A stretch of DNA of 64,000 nt from Empedobacter falsenii (GCF_013488205.1 NZ_CP040908.1:1775876-1839875); one strand, 5' to 3'; positions 17,021 through 26,684 are shown, counted from the stretch's first letter. The notes: generated by a model not told the origin, from the letters alone. Translations and numbers: made by a program.

Positions 17021-17476
17021 ATGAAAAAAGTATCGTTTACAGAAGTTATTTATGCGCAGCCTAAGCATGTGCATAAAGTAATGATTGCACCAGATTCGTA
17101 TAAAATTTGGACAACGCCGTTTAGTGAAACTTCAGATTTCAAAGGAGATTGGTCCGAAGGTTCTCATGTTTATTTCACTTATGAAACCGAAAAAGGTTCG
17201 GCTGCGATGATTGCTACAATAGATGAAAATATTGTAGGAAAATCAATCAAAATGCGTCATATCGGAAAGCTGAACGAAGATGGTCAAGAGATTTTTGATG
17301 GACCAGAAATTGATGTGTGGAAAAATACAGAAGAAACGTATAAATTGGAAGATGTAGAAGGTCATACACGATTAACTTGTTCGGTAGAAATAGATGATCA
17401 GGTTTTTCCAGAAACTCAAGTCAGAGAAATGTGGATAAATGCACTACGCAAGCTGAAAGAGATTTGCGAGGATTAA
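17021..17476 (+). CDS. SRPBCC (AHSA1-like) domain protein 3
   Basis: A 151-residue START-like domain protein: KVSFTEVIYAQPKHVHKVMI at the N-terminus, a central acidic strand region with GDWSEGSHVYFTYE and the C-terminal helix REMWINALRKLKEICED. It is the third SRPBCC member in this cluster. Its TAA stop overlaps the ATG of the next gene (TAATG), which implies translational coupling with the DUF1801 protein. Confidence 0.87.
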   Translation: MKKVSFTEVIYAQPKHVHKVMIAPDSYKIWTTPFSETSDFKGDWSEGSHVYFTYETEKGSAAMIATIDENIVGKSIKMRHIGKLNEDGQEIFDGPEIDVWKNTEETYKLEDVEGHTRLTCSVEIDDQVFPETQVREMWINALRKLKEICED

Positions 17477-18411
17477 TGATGATGACAAATAATTTTACAA
17501 CTATTGATGAATATATTCTTGGGTTTGATCAAGCCAAACAAGATATTTTAGAAAACGTAAGAAAAATTATTCACGAAGCTGTACCACAAGCAACAGAAAC
17601 GATTAATTATAAAATGCCCACTTTCCGATTGAATGGAAATGTAATTCATTTTGCGATGTTCAAAAATCATGTAGGAATTTATCCTGGAGCAGAAACAATC
17701 GAACATTTTCAAAATGATTTAACCGATTATAAAACATCAAAAGGAGCAATACAACTTCCTTTGGATAAGGCTTTACCAAAGAAGTTATTGAAGGAAATTG
17801 TGTTGTATAAAGTTAATTTGATGAAGAATCAAAAATCTGGAGAATGGACAAAATACAATGGTAATTGGGTTGAAGCGAATGAGAAAATTCAACAAGTTGT
17901 AAATGAAACAGAATTGGTAAAAGAGTTTAAATGGGGTGGAGATATTTATACGTTCAACAAGAAAAATGTGTTGGCATTTAGTGGTTTTAAAAATCATTTT
18001 GCGTTGTGGTTTCACAATGGCGTTTTCTTGAAAGATCAATACAAAGTTTTGGTGAACGCAAATGTGGAAAAAACGAAAGCTTTACGTCAATGGAGATTTA
18101 ATTCTGCTGATGAAATTGATGTCGAAAAAGTAAGAGAATATGTCTTAGAAGCGATTCAATTGCTGAAAGATGGAAAGGAAATAAAGCCTCAAAAATCTGT
18201 ACCAAAAGAAGTTAATGGAATTTTGAAAGAAACTCTAAATCAGGATGATAAATTATTTACTTCATTTAAAATTTTAAGTCCTGGAAAGCAAAAAGAATAC
18301 ATCGAATATATTGATGAAGCAAAACAAGAAAAAACGAAAATTTCTCGCATCGAAAAAATAAAACCTATGATTATGGAAGGCAAAGGTTTGAATGATAAAT
18401 ACCGAAAATAA
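17476..18411 (+). CDS. DUF1801 and YdeI/OmpD-associated fusion protein
   Basis: A 311-residue protein with two related halves. Residues about 5-110 form a DUF1801 (YdhG-like) domain with INYKMPTFRLNGNVIHFAMFKNHVGIYPG. Residues about 125-310 form a second DUF1801/YdeI-type unit with EFKWGGDIYTFNKKNVLAF and a C-terminal YdeI tail (LSPGKQKEYIEYIDEAKQEKTK). I start it at the ATG at 17476, which overlaps the previous stop as TAATG; an earlier in-frame start at 17431 lies inside the upstream gene. DUF1801 proteins resemble frataxin-fold iron chaperones, but function here is open. It ends in another TAATG overlap. Confidence 0.87.
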   Translation: MMMTNNFTTIDEYILGFDQAKQDILENVRKIIHEAVPQATETINYKMPTFRLNGNVIHFAMFKNHVGIYPGAETIEHFQNDLTDYKTSKGAIQLPLDKALPKKLLKEIVLYKVNLMKNQKSGEWTKYNGNWVEANEKIQQVVNETELVKEFKWGGDIYTFNKKNVLAFSGFKNHFALWFHNGVFLKDQYKVLVNANVEKTKALRQWRFNSADEIDVEKVREYVLEAIQLLKDGKEIKPQKSVPKEVNGILKETLNQDDKLFTSFKILSPGKQKEYIEYIDEAKQEKTKISRIEKIKPMIMEGKGLNDKYRK

Positions 18412-18875
18412 TGCAATACGAAGTCGCAAATTTAGAAGAATATTTAACGTCAATTCCTGTAGAAAGAAAAGAAGCTATTGAGAAATTAATTAAAATTTTG
18501 GCAGATAATTTACCCGTTGGTTTCGAGTTGCAGTTGAGCTATGGTCATCTTGGGTTTGTTGTGCCGCATTCACTTTATCCGAATGGTTATCATTGCGATC
18601 CGAAATCGCCGTTGCCGTTTATCAATATCGCTTCTCAAAAGAATTTTATTGCGTTATATCACATGGGAATTTATATGGACGACAAATTGCTGAATTGGTT
18701 TGTCGCCGAATATCCAAAATACTCGAAACGTAAATTAGATATGGGAAAAAGTTGTATTCGTTTCAAAAAAGTGGAGGATATTCCATTCGAATTAATCGGA
18801 GAATTAGCGCAAAGAATTACGCCACAACAATGGATAGAAAATTATGAAAAAGTACTACTTACTCGAAAAAAATAA
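18411..18875 (+). CDS. DUF1801 domain protein
   Basis: A 154-residue single-domain DUF1801 protein: VERKEAIEKLIKILADNLPVG, the strand SYGHLGFVVP and the block INIASQKNFIALYHMGIYMD are characteristic. Its ATG overlaps the stop of the two-domain gene (TAATG), and the DUF2461 gene begins three bases after its stop. Function is unknown; the arrangement suggests that it works with its neighbours. Confidence 0.88.
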   Translation: MQYEVANLEEYLTSIPVERKEAIEKLIKILADNLPVGFELQLSYGHLGFVVPHSLYPNGYHCDPKSPLPFINIASQKNFIALYHMGIYMDDKLLNWFVAEYPKYSKRKLDMGKSCIRFKKVEDIPFELIGELAQRITPQQWIENYEKVLLTRKK

Positions 18876-18878
18876 ATC

Positions 18879-19535
18879 ATGTCACAAATCGTTAAATTTT
18901 TAAAAAAATTAGAAAAAAATAATAACCGCGAATGGTTTACGGAGCACAAAGTTGAATTTGATACGGCGAAAGCTGAAGCAGATTCAATTTTCAATGCGAT
19001 TTACCAAGAATTAACTAAAAAGAAAGAATTAGAACCGCTCAAAATTTATAGAATTTACAGAGATGTTCGTTTTTCTCACGATAAAACTCCTTATAAAACT
19101 CATTTTTCTGCACAAACAGGTCGTAAAAAACCACTTAATAGAGGTGGATATTATTTTCATATTCAACCGAATCATAATTTTATTGGTGTTGGTTTTTGGG
19201 GACCAGAACGTGAAGATTTGCTTCGTATTAGAAAAGATATTGAAGTTTCGGATGAATTAGCAAAGATTTTGCAATCAAAAATGATTCAGAAAGAATTTGG
19301 AGAAATGCAAGGAGATGAAGTGAAATCTGCGCCAAAAGGATTTTCTAAAGATCATGAAAGAATTGAGTTGTTGCGTAAAAAGCAATATTTGTTTATTAAG
19401 AATTTTACAGATGAAGAAGTTTTAGCAAAAGATTTTCCACAAAAAGTAGCAAAATCAATTCAAGTTCTTCAACCATTTTTAGATTATATGACCGAGGTTT
19501 TAACAACCGATGAAAATGGTCAACCATTATATTAA
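18879..19535 (+). CDS. DUF2461 family protein
   Basis: A 218-residue protein that matches the DUF2461 pattern: an N-terminal FLKKLEKNNNREWFTEHK, the core IYRDVRFSHDKTPYKTHFSA, then GGYYFHIQPNHNFIGVGFWGPE and a C-terminal helical part. No activity is known for the family. It is closely spaced after the DUF1801 gene and 27 bases before a VOC gene. Confidence 0.92.
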   Translation: MSQIVKFLKKLEKNNNREWFTEHKVEFDTAKAEADSIFNAIYQELTKKKELEPLKIYRIYRDVRFSHDKTPYKTHFSAQTGRKKPLNRGGYYFHIQPNHNFIGVGFWGPEREDLLRIRKDIEVSDELAKILQSKMIQKEFGEMQGDEVKSAPKGFSKDHERIELLRKKQYLFIKNFTDEEVLAKDFPQKVAKSIQVLQPFLDYMTEVLTTDENGQPLY

Positions 19536-19562
19536 AAAAATAATCACAAAAAATACAATATT

Positions 19563-20009
19563 ATGGCTAAAGTACACGCTTACTTAAATTTTAACGGAGA
19601 TTGCGAAAAGGCATTTCAGTTTTATGAAACTGTTTTTGAAACGCAAAATATTGGGATGTATAAAATGGGTGATATGCCGCCAAGTCCAGAATTTCAGATT
19701 CCAGATAGTGCAAAGGATAAAGTTTCGCATGTGGCATTGTTTATTAATGAAACAACAATGTTAATGGGTTCTGATATTATTGAAGAATTTGGACATCAAT
19801 ACAAAGCTGGAAATAACAATTACATTATGCTTGATGTCGATAATCCTGCAGAAGCGCATCAATTATATGATCGTCTTTCGGTAAATGCAAAATCATTAGA
19901 AATGCCTTTGGCAGAACAGTTTTTTGCTGAGCTTTATGCGTCTTTTATTGATCAATTTGGAACACCTTGGATGATTCATTTTGAAGGAAATAAAGCACAT
20001 TCGATGTAA
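19563..20009 (+). CDS. VOC-family (PhnB-like) protein 2
   Basis: A 148-residue VOC protein of the PhnB/YjdN type: VHAYLNFNGDCEKAFQFYETVF at the start, SHVALFINETTMLMGSD in the middle and YASFIDQFGTPWMIHFEG at the end. PhnB-like proteins bind small molecules and need not be enzymes. It closes the eight-gene run and is followed by a strong bidirectional terminator. Confidence 0.92.
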   Translation: MAKVHAYLNFNGDCEKAFQFYETVFETQNIGMYKMGDMPPSPEFQIPDSAKDKVSHVALFINETTMLMGSDIIEEFGHQYKAGNNNYIMLDVDNPAEAHQLYDRLSVNAKSLEMPLAEQFFAELYASFIDQFGTPWMIHFEGNKAHSM

Positions 20010-20030
20010 TTATTAAGATAGATAAATAAC

Positions 20031-20058
20031 AAAAACCTCTCAACTTTGAGAGGTTTTT
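20031..20058. terminator. Bidirectional terminator ending the small-protein cluster and phosphatase gene
   Basis: AAAAACCTCTCAA and its complement pair around a tight loop, with A5 before and T5 after. It lies between the convergent VOC and alkaline phosphatase genes. Confidence 0.85.
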
Positions 20059-20060
20059 GT

Positions 20061-21461
20061 TTATACATTTACATTTGTTGCTTGTAACATAAGTTGATGA
20101 AGATCTGTATTTTTTACAAATGGCTTTAACAAATCACTTCCAGGTCCATACATTGCCAATTCTACGTAATCGCCCGAGTGATCCATACTTATCCAACCAA
20201 CATTGTTGCGTTTTTTCTGAATTTCAGAGAAAAATTTGAATGGAAGTTTTTTGAAATTATACAATCCTTCTTCTTTATCCAAACCTTTGTAAAAATCTAA
20301 CATATGTTTTGCTTCATCATCTGTCAAACTAAAACCATTTGTTTCGACAATCCAATCTTTGATTTCTTGTAAGTTAAAATCTTCGTGAATTTCATTCAAA
20401 ATATGTTCGTTGGTATATCTATAATTAACAATACTTTCAAAATTTTTGTTTACATCAGCTCCATAAATTGTTCCTGGATTTGCATTTCCGTGATCAGTTG
20501 TGATGATAACTAATGTATTTCCATCCTTTTCAGCAAAATCCATTACAGTTTTGATAGTTTCATCAAATGCAAGTTGATCATTAATTAATCCTGCAACATC
20601 ATTCGCATGCGCTGCCCAATCTACTTTTCCCGCTTCTACTTGCAATACAAAACCATTTTGATGACTTTTCAAATTATCAATCGCAACCTTAGTCATTTCT
20701 GCAAGCGTAGGAATAGATTTATTTTTTGAGAGATTTTTATGGTCAATTGCATAAGGAATTGCTCCAGTATTGAAAATTCCCAATAAAGATATATTGTTTT
20801 GAGATTTTGCTAATTCTTCCTTTGTTTTCGCAATTTGATAACCTTTTTTCTTATAAACCGTATACAGATCTTTCTTGTCTTCTCTTTTGGCTGAATTAAA
20901 AAATTCGTCACCGCCACCTAATAAAACATCAATACCAATTTCGGCATATTTTTCAGCAATCTCTGGCTCAGCATTTCTACTAGCAGAATTCACACAAAAA
21001 CCAGCAGGAGTTGCATGAGTAATCGTAACCGTTGTCACACAACCCGTTCTTTTACCAGCTTTTTTGAATTTTTGCCAAATCGGAACATGATTTTCTCCAT
21101 TCGCACCAATGTTCAATACACCATTTTTTACACGAATTCCACCTCCAAAAGCAGAACTCGCAGCCGCAGAATCGGTAACAATAGAACTTGCAGAAGCAGT
21201 GTCCATCAAAGCTCTTTTTACTTTATTTTCTTCATAAAGATTAATCCAATTACCATTTTTTCCGTGTAATTGTTTGTTGTATAAATTAGCCATAGCAAGA
21301 GTCCCAGAACTCATTCCATCGCTTATCATAAAAATAATATTCTTTGTAGTATTTGTAGAAAGATTAGGTTTGATTTTATTTTGAGCAAATAAATCGAAAG
21401 GATTTAGAATTAAACCAGTAGAAACTAATGCCGATCCTCTAAGAAATTTACGTCTATCCAT
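20061..21461 (-). CDS. Alkaline phosphatase with Tat signal
   Basis: A 466-residue PhoA-family enzyme that releases phosphate from monoesters. The N-terminus MDRRKFLRGSALVSTG is a twin-arginine signal, so it is exported folded. Family residues are visible: ISDGMSSG (first metal Asp), TDSAAASSAFGGG with the phosphorylated Ser (about 103), VEAGKVDWAAHAND and TTDHGNANPG, plus a late His in SMDHSGDYVE. The length fits secreted Bacteroidetes alkaline phosphatases. It is transcribed alone. No Pho-box assignment is possible from this sequence. Confidence 0.94.
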   Translation of the reverse strand: MDRRKFLRGSALVSTGLILNPFDLFAQNKIKPNLSTNTTKNIIFMISDGMSSGTLAMANLYNKQLHGKNGNWINLYEENKVKRALMDTASASSIVTDSAAASSAFGGGIRVKNGVLNIGANGENHVPIWQKFKKAGKRTGCVTTVTITHATPAGFCVNSASRNAEPEIAEKYAEIGIDVLLGGGDEFFNSAKREDKKDLYTVYKKKGYQIAKTKEELAKSQNNISLLGIFNTGAIPYAIDHKNLSKNKSIPTLAEMTKVAIDNLKSHQNGFVLQVEAGKVDWAAHANDVAGLINDQLAFDETIKTVMDFAEKDGNTLVIITTDHGNANPGTIYGADVNKNFESIVNYRYTNEHILNEIHEDFNLQEIKDWIVETNGFSLTDDEAKHMLDFYKGLDKEEGLYNFKKLPFKFFSEIQKKRNNVGWISMDHSGDYVELAMYGPGSDLLKPFVKNTDLHQLMLQATNVNV

Positions 21462-21525
21462 TTTATTGTTTTTGTAAATGAATAGATTATTTCTGAAAAG
21501 TATTTTAGCTTATTGTTAAATCTTA

Positions 21526-22107
21526 TTAATGATACAATCTAAAACCTAATTTCAGGCATATATTGGCATGTTTATCAAACAACGCATGCACAAGCTCTTC
21601 TTCGTCATCAATTTCTTTCGCTAAACAAAAATAATATTGATCCAAAATTGTACTCAAAATTGGAGAAGGATTTACATACCCCGACAAAGCTTTTGCACCC
21701 GTCACATCAATAAAATATTGAAAACTTTCGTCTTCCAAATTTAAATTCATTGTATTCGCAAAATGAACAATTTTATCAGTTAATTTTCCTTGAAAGATCT
21801 CAGCAACTTCTTCTAAACTATAGTAATAATCATCAATTTGAATTTGATTTCCTTCGCCTTCAAAAACTAAATAAATGATTTTATAATCTCTAAAATATTT
21901 ATCATGATAAAGAAGATTGGTCAAACTTTCCTCGAAGCCTTCAAAGCTATCAGTCGTTTTATAAACATTTGTAATCTGAAATTCTCGCGCCAAATGTTCC
22001 AAAAATTCCAATAATTGCGAATCATTTTGCTCTTCAATATCTGCTACAGATTCCAAACAAAACAGTTTGAAATCATCTTCGTCTTCAGTTCGTATAATAT
22101 CTCTCAT
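21526..22107 (-). CDS. Hypothetical acidic soluble protein
   Basis: A 193-residue acidic protein without signal peptide or membrane segment. The N-terminus MRDIIRTEDEDDFKLFCLESV is followed by alternating helices and strands (YKIIYLVFEGEGNQIQIDD, YSLEEVAEIFQGKL). I do not recognise the family. The gene has a TACCTTTG -7-like box on the minus strand just upstream and is divergent from a methyltransferase gene. It ends close to the start of the alkaline phosphatase gene, and co-transcription with it is possible. Confidence 0.8.
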   Translation of the reverse strand: MRDIIRTEDEDDFKLFCLESVADIEEQNDSQLLEFLEHLAREFQITNVYKTTDSFEGFEESLTNLLYHDKYFRDYKIIYLVFEGEGNQIQIDDYYYSLEEVAEIFQGKLTDKIVHFANTMNLNLEDESFQYFIDVTGAKALSGYVNPSPILSTILDQYYFCLAKEIDDEEELVHALFDKHANICLKLGFRLYH

Positions 22108-22123
22108 CTATTTTACTATTTTT

Positions 22124-22131
22124 CAAAGGTA
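22124..22131 (-). promoter_or_regulatory. -7 box for the 193-residue hypothetical gene
   Basis: The minus strand reads TACCTTTG, matching TAnnTTTG, 16 bases before the start codon. Confidence 0.4.
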
Positions 22132-22214
22132 AGATGTAATTTTTAAATGATTAAAATCACGCGTATAATGATTAATATTTATTAATTTAGAATTATTCTA
22201 TATAAATAAATTAA

Positions 22215-22868
22215 ATGAAAAATAATATTGATTTACAAAGCCTTGCGGAACAATTGAGTTGTCCAAATGGAGACGAAGGGATTGAAGTTGGTGAGCAAAT
22301 GAGTGAAAGTAATTTTGGAATGACAAAAATGACAATAGATCATTTACAATTACAAAATCAAGAACAAATTTTAGAGTTAGGTCATGGAAATTGTAAGCAT
22401 TTACCTTATGTATTGAATCAAGCACAAGGTTTAGAATATATTGGTTTAGAACTTTCACAGGTCATGAAAAATAGTGCTATCATGAACAATTCTGATTATT
22501 TGAATTCAAGTATTAGGTTTGAAATAATTATGGATGAAAGAATTCATTTTTATGAAAAACGATTTGATAAAATTTTTACGGTGAATACAATCTATTTTTG
22601 GAAAAATCCTAAACTTTTCTTGAGTGAAATTTATAGAGTCTTGAAATTCAACGGGAAATTTGCGCTTACTTTTGCTAAAAAGGAATTTATGGAAACATTG
22701 CCTTTCATTCAATTTGGCTTCAATTTGTACACAGAAGATGAAGTGATAAAACTATTGAAATCTGCTAAATTTTCGATTGAAGATACAAAAACATTTTCGG
22801 AAAGTGTGATTAGCAAAGCTGGCGAAAAAGTTGAAAGAGAGTATAGTATAATTATTGCAAAAAAGTAA
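22215..22868 (+). CDS. Class I SAM-dependent methyltransferase
   Basis: A 217-residue protein with a Rossmann-type methyltransferase domain: motif I EQILELGHGNCKHLPYV (about 54), the acidic strand YIGLELSQ (about 78) and motif IV-like IFTVNTIYFWKNP (about 120), then FLSEIYRVLKFNGKFALTF. The usual G-x-G-x-G of motif I reads GHGNC. It would methylate an unknown substrate. It stands between a divergent hypothetical gene and the acyl-CoA ligase genes, with no clear functional link. Confidence 0.88.
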   Translation: MKNNIDLQSLAEQLSCPNGDEGIEVGEQMSESNFGMTKMTIDHLQLQNQEQILELGHGNCKHLPYVLNQAQGLEYIGLELSQVMKNSAIMNNSDYLNSSIRFEIIMDERIHFYEKRFDKIFTVNTIYFWKNPKLFLSEIYRVLKFNGKFALTFAKKEFMETLPFIQFGFNLYTEDEVIKLLKSAKFSIEDTKTFSESVISKAGEKVEREYSIIIAKK

Positions 22869-22973
22869 AATGATTTTTATTGATAATAAACTTAATTTTT
22901 TTGAGAAAAGAATGAGCAAATAATTTCTAAAGTAGAAAGAATTAACAGAAATTTGTATCCTTATTTCAAGAAT

Positions 22974-24740
22974 ATGAAACAACCACAAAGAGTATTCGAT
23001 TTACCTCGATTTCAAGAAAAAAATACACCTAACATTTCGATTTTTAATTACAAAGAAAAAGGAGAATGGAAGGGAATTTCGACAACAGATTTTATCATTC
23101 GAGTAAATAATATTTCGAAAGGTTTGATTGCAAATGGTGTTCAACCAAATGATAAAGTTGCGTTGATTAGCGAAAATCGTTTGGAATGGAATTTAGTAGA
23201 TTTTGCAATTCAGCAAATTGGAGCTGTCGTTGTGGCAATTTATCCCAATATTTCGGGCAATGATTACGAATTTATCCTAAATGATGCCGAAATCAAACTT
23301 TGTTTTGTGAGCAATGATGCGTTGTATCAGCGATTATTAGGAATCAAAGATCGTATTCCAAATCTTGAACAAGTTTATACATTTAATACTTATCCGCATA
23401 CACCAAATTGGATTGAGTTAATTTCGAAAGGAATTTCCATTTCTGATGAGGTTTTACAAACAAAGATGGACAATGTAAAATCTACTGATTTAGCAACTCT
23501 TATTTATACTTCTGGAACAACTGGAAATCCGAAAGGTGTGATGCTTTCTCACGAAAATTTATTAGCTGATGTTGATAGTTCCGAATATTCTTTTCCTGTA
23601 AAAGCGTATGATAAAGCGTTGTCTTTTTTACCTGCTTGTCATGCGTATGAACGCGTCTTTCAATATGTGTACATCAAAATGGGCTTACCAATTTATTTTG
23701 CGCAATCAATGGATACGATAGGGCAAGACATGAAAGAAGTTCAACCGCATATTTTTTCGGCTGTTCCACGTGTTTTAGAGAAAGTTTACGATAAAATCAT
23801 GGCGACTGGAGAACAATTGACAGGAGTTAAAAGAGCTTTATTCTTTTGGGCAATTTCGTTAGGAGAACAGTATGATTTAGATGAATCGAAGCTTTCGGCT
23901 TGGTATAAATTTCAATTAAACATTGCTCGAAAATTAATTTTTTCGAAATGGAAAGCAGCGCTTGGTGGTAATGTAAAAGGAATTGCTTCGGGAAGTGCAA
24001 CTTTACAAACTCGTTTATTAAAATTGTATTTAGCTGCCGGAATTCCAATTTACGAAGGTTATGGTTTAACAGAAGCTGGACCTTGTTTATCTGTAAATTG
24101 TATCAAACGTGGAATGAAAATAGGAACTGTAGGGATTCCTTTGATTGATATTGAAATTAAATTAGCTGAAGACGGAGAAATCTTAGCAAAAGGAAAAAAT
24201 ATCATGCAAGGATATTATAAAAATCCTGTAGCGACTGCTGAAGTTTTGAAAGATGGTTGGTTATATACGGGCGATATTGGCGAATGGGTTGATAATAAAT
24301 TCTTAAAAATTATCGATCGTAAAAAAGAAATGTTCAAAACTTCTGGAGGAAAATATGTTGTTCCGCAACAAATTGAGAAAATTCTTTCAGAATCTAATTA
24401 TGTCGAACAAATTATGGTTGTTGGAGAAGGACGAAAATTCCCAGCTGCTTTGGTTATTCCTTCATATGAAAACTGCATTGATTGGGCAAAAGCAAATGAA
24501 TCTTCATTGATTAATTTACCTCGTGAAGAGTTTTTAACGCACCCAAAAATTTATGAATTGATAGGAAATGAAATCAACAAATTAAATGTCAATTTTGGAA
24601 ATTGGGAAAAGATTAAAAAGTTCCATTTATTGCCTTATGAATTCACAATTGAAGCGGGAGAATTAACGCCAACTTTGAAAATGAAACGTAAAATCATTTC
24701 AGAAAAATATAAAAAAGAAATTGACGGAATTTATCAATAA
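22974..24740 (+). CDS. Long-chain acyl-CoA ligase, AMP-forming, paralog 1
   Basis: A 588-residue ANL-superfamily enzyme that activates fatty acids to acyl-CoA through an acyl-AMP. The phosphate-binding loop IYTSGTTGNPKGVMLSH is at about 187, then FLPACHAYERVFQYVY, YEGYGLTEAGP and the hinge motif GWLYTGDIGEW, then DRKKEMFKTSGGKYV. I chose the ATG at 22974 (MKQPQRVFDLP) over an upstream TTG at 22953. It is the first of three tandem paralogs and is closer in motifs to the third than to the second. A terminator follows. Confidence 0.93.
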   Translation: MKQPQRVFDLPRFQEKNTPNISIFNYKEKGEWKGISTTDFIIRVNNISKGLIANGVQPNDKVALISENRLEWNLVDFAIQQIGAVVVAIYPNISGNDYEFILNDAEIKLCFVSNDALYQRLLGIKDRIPNLEQVYTFNTYPHTPNWIELISKGISISDEVLQTKMDNVKSTDLATLIYTSGTTGNPKGVMLSHENLLADVDSSEYSFPVKAYDKALSFLPACHAYERVFQYVYIKMGLPIYFAQSMDTIGQDMKEVQPHIFSAVPRVLEKVYDKIMATGEQLTGVKRALFFWAISLGEQYDLDESKLSAWYKFQLNIARKLIFSKWKAALGGNVKGIASGSATLQTRLLKLYLAAGIPIYEGYGLTEAGPCLSVNCIKRGMKIGTVGIPLIDIEIKLAEDGEILAKGKNIMQGYYKNPVATAEVLKDGWLYTGDIGEWVDNKFLKIIDRKKEMFKTSGGKYVVPQQIEKILSESNYVEQIMVVGEGRKFPAALVIPSYENCIDWAKANESSLINLPREEFLTHPKIYELIGNEINKLNVNFGNWEKIKKFHLLPYEFTIEAGELTPTLKMKRKIISEKYKKEIDGIYQ

Positions 24741-24766
24741 AAACATCAATTTTTTAGAAAACAATG

Positions 24767-24796
24767 AAGCAAGATTTTTATTAATCTTGCTTTTTT
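24767..24796 (+). terminator. Intrinsic terminator after acyl-CoA ligase 1
   Basis: AAGCAAGAT pairs with ATCTTGCTT around an eight-base loop and is followed by a T run. Confidence 0.8.
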
Positions 24797-24870
24797 CGTG
24801 AAATAAAACTGATTTATGAAAATTTTGCACCAAATTTGCACTCTTTTTTATAAAGTTTAGTATTTAGAAA

Positions 24871-26646
24871 ATGAATAATCCTACACGAATTTTTGACTTA
24901 GCTTATCGTCAACAAGAACTTTATCCCAATCATAATATGTTTGCAAGTAAAATTGATGGCGAATGGAAGTTTACAAAACCAGCCGAATTTATTGAACAAA
25001 CAAGAGAAATTTCTAAAGGTTTATTAGCTTTGGGAGTTAAACCTGGCGATCGAGTAGGACTTGTATGTGAAAGCCGCTATGAATGGCATGTGATTGATTT
25101 TGCAATTCAGCAAATTGGTGCTGTTGTAGTAGCGATTTATCCAAATATTACAGATTTTGAATATCAATTTATTTTCAATGATGCAGAAATACAATTGTGT
25201 ATTGTAAGTACAAAAAATTTGTATGAAGGTATCAATAATATGTTTAGCACAATTTATAGTTTAGAATATGTTTTTGCGATTAATGAGTTCCCAGATTCTA
25301 GAAATTGGTCAGAATTAAAAGAAATTGGAAAAGAAATTACAGATGAATATGTAAATAATCTTAGTTCAATTGTCCGAAATTCAGATTTAGCAACTTTAAT
25401 TTATACCTCTGGTACAACAGGAAAACCGAAAGGTGTAATGTTATCTCATAATAATTTGGTTTCGAATTTTATTGCGGCTAAAGAAATTGTCGTGTTAGAA
25501 GAAGGAACAAGAGGTTTGACTTTTTTACCGCCTTGTCATACATACGAAAGAACTGTAATTTATACCTATTTATATATTGGTGTAACGGTTTATTTTGCCG
25601 AAGGATTTGAAAAAATTGGTGATAATATCAATGAAGTAAAACCTCATATCATGACTGCTGTTCCTCGTGTGATGGAAAAAGTTTATGAGAAAATCCTGAA
25701 AACAGGTAGCGCTTTAACAGGAAAAAAGCGAAAAGTTTTTGATTGGGCGATTGAGATTGCTTCTCAATATGAACCTGATGCGAAGAAACGATCTTTGGTG
25801 TATAATGTGAAGTTAGCGTTAGCTCGAAAATTAGTTTTGAATAAATTTTATGAAGCGTTAGGAGGTAATTTCAAATACATTATTTCAGGAAGTGCTTCGT
25901 TGCAAGGTAAAATTGCGCGCGTTTTTATGGCGGCTGGATTACCATTTTTTGAAGGATATGGAATGACGGAAACATCGCCTTTAATTACCGTAAATAATCC
26001 GCACAAATTAGGTGTTCGCATCGGAACTGTGGGTTCGCCAATAAAAGATGTCAAAGTAAAATTAGCCGAAGATGGCGAAATTTTGGTTCAAGGCCCTAAT
26101 GTGATGATGGGTTATTATAAAAATCAGAAAGCGACTGATGAGGTCATTATTGATGGATGGTTGCACACAGGTGATATTGGAGTTTGGGAAGAAGGAGAAG
26201 GTCATTTCTTGAAAATTATTGACCGTAAAAAGGAAATGTTTAAAATTTCTGGAGGGAAATATGTTGTTCCTCAACCAATCGAAACAAAGCTTGTCGAATC
26301 AAATTTTATTGAACAAGCAATGGTTGTTGGTGATGCGCAAAAATTTGCTTCAGCTTTTATTGTTCCGAATTATGTAAATCTGAAAGAATGGGCAAAAGAA
26401 AATGCACCTGAAATTAGTAATCTTTCTCGTGATGAATTTATAGCATCTACAGAAGTTCATAAAGTAATTAATCAAGAAGTTCGTAAAGCAAATCAGTTTT
26501 TTGGAAATTGGGAACAGATTAAGAAACCAGCAATTCTAACGCACGAATTTACGATTGAAGGTGAAGAATTAACTCCAACTTTAAAATTAAAACGTAAAGT
26601 TATTCTAAAGAAATATCAGAAAGAATTCGACGAAATTTATAAATAA
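24871..26646 (+). CDS. Long-chain acyl-CoA ligase, AMP-forming, paralog 2
   Basis: A 591-residue acyl-CoA synthetase with the same layout as its neighbours: IYTSGTTGKPKGVMLSH (about 176), FFEGYGMTETSP, GWLHTGDIGVWEEGEG and DRKKEMFKISGGKYVV. It differs from paralogs 1 and 3 in the substrate-side block (FLPPCHTYERTVIYTYLY instead of FLPACHAYER) and in the PQPIETK segment, so it may prefer another chain length. It has its own terminator-bounded unit between hairpins at 24767 and 26647. Confidence 0.93.
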   Translation: MNNPTRIFDLAYRQQELYPNHNMFASKIDGEWKFTKPAEFIEQTREISKGLLALGVKPGDRVGLVCESRYEWHVIDFAIQQIGAVVVAIYPNITDFEYQFIFNDAEIQLCIVSTKNLYEGINNMFSTIYSLEYVFAINEFPDSRNWSELKEIGKEITDEYVNNLSSIVRNSDLATLIYTSGTTGKPKGVMLSHNNLVSNFIAAKEIVVLEEGTRGLTFLPPCHTYERTVIYTYLYIGVTVYFAEGFEKIGDNINEVKPHIMTAVPRVMEKVYEKILKTGSALTGKKRKVFDWAIEIASQYEPDAKKRSLVYNVKLALARKLVLNKFYEALGGNFKYIISGSASLQGKIARVFMAAGLPFFEGYGMTETSPLITVNNPHKLGVRIGTVGSPIKDVKVKLAEDGEILVQGPNVMMGYYKNQKATDEVIIDGWLHTGDIGVWEEGEGHFLKIIDRKKEMFKISGGKYVVPQPIETKLVESNFIEQAMVVGDAQKFASAFIVPNYVNLKEWAKENAPEISNLSRDEFIASTEVHKVINQEVRKANQFFGNWEQIKKPAILTHEFTIEGEELTPTLKLKRKVILKKYQKEFDEIYK

Positions 26647-26684
26647 AAAAGTCCCTCAATTCACCATGAATTGAGGGATTTTTT
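26647..26684. terminator. Bidirectional terminator between acyl-CoA ligase 2 and the lipoprotein gene
   Basis: TCCCTCAATTCA and TGAATTGAGGGA pair around CCA, with A6 before and T6 after. Confidence 0.88.

Noticed and set aside
22953-22973. TTG start seven codons upstream for acyl-CoA ligase 1
   Set aside because: The ATG at 22974 gives the N-terminus shared with the paralogs. The upstream codons add unrelated residues.
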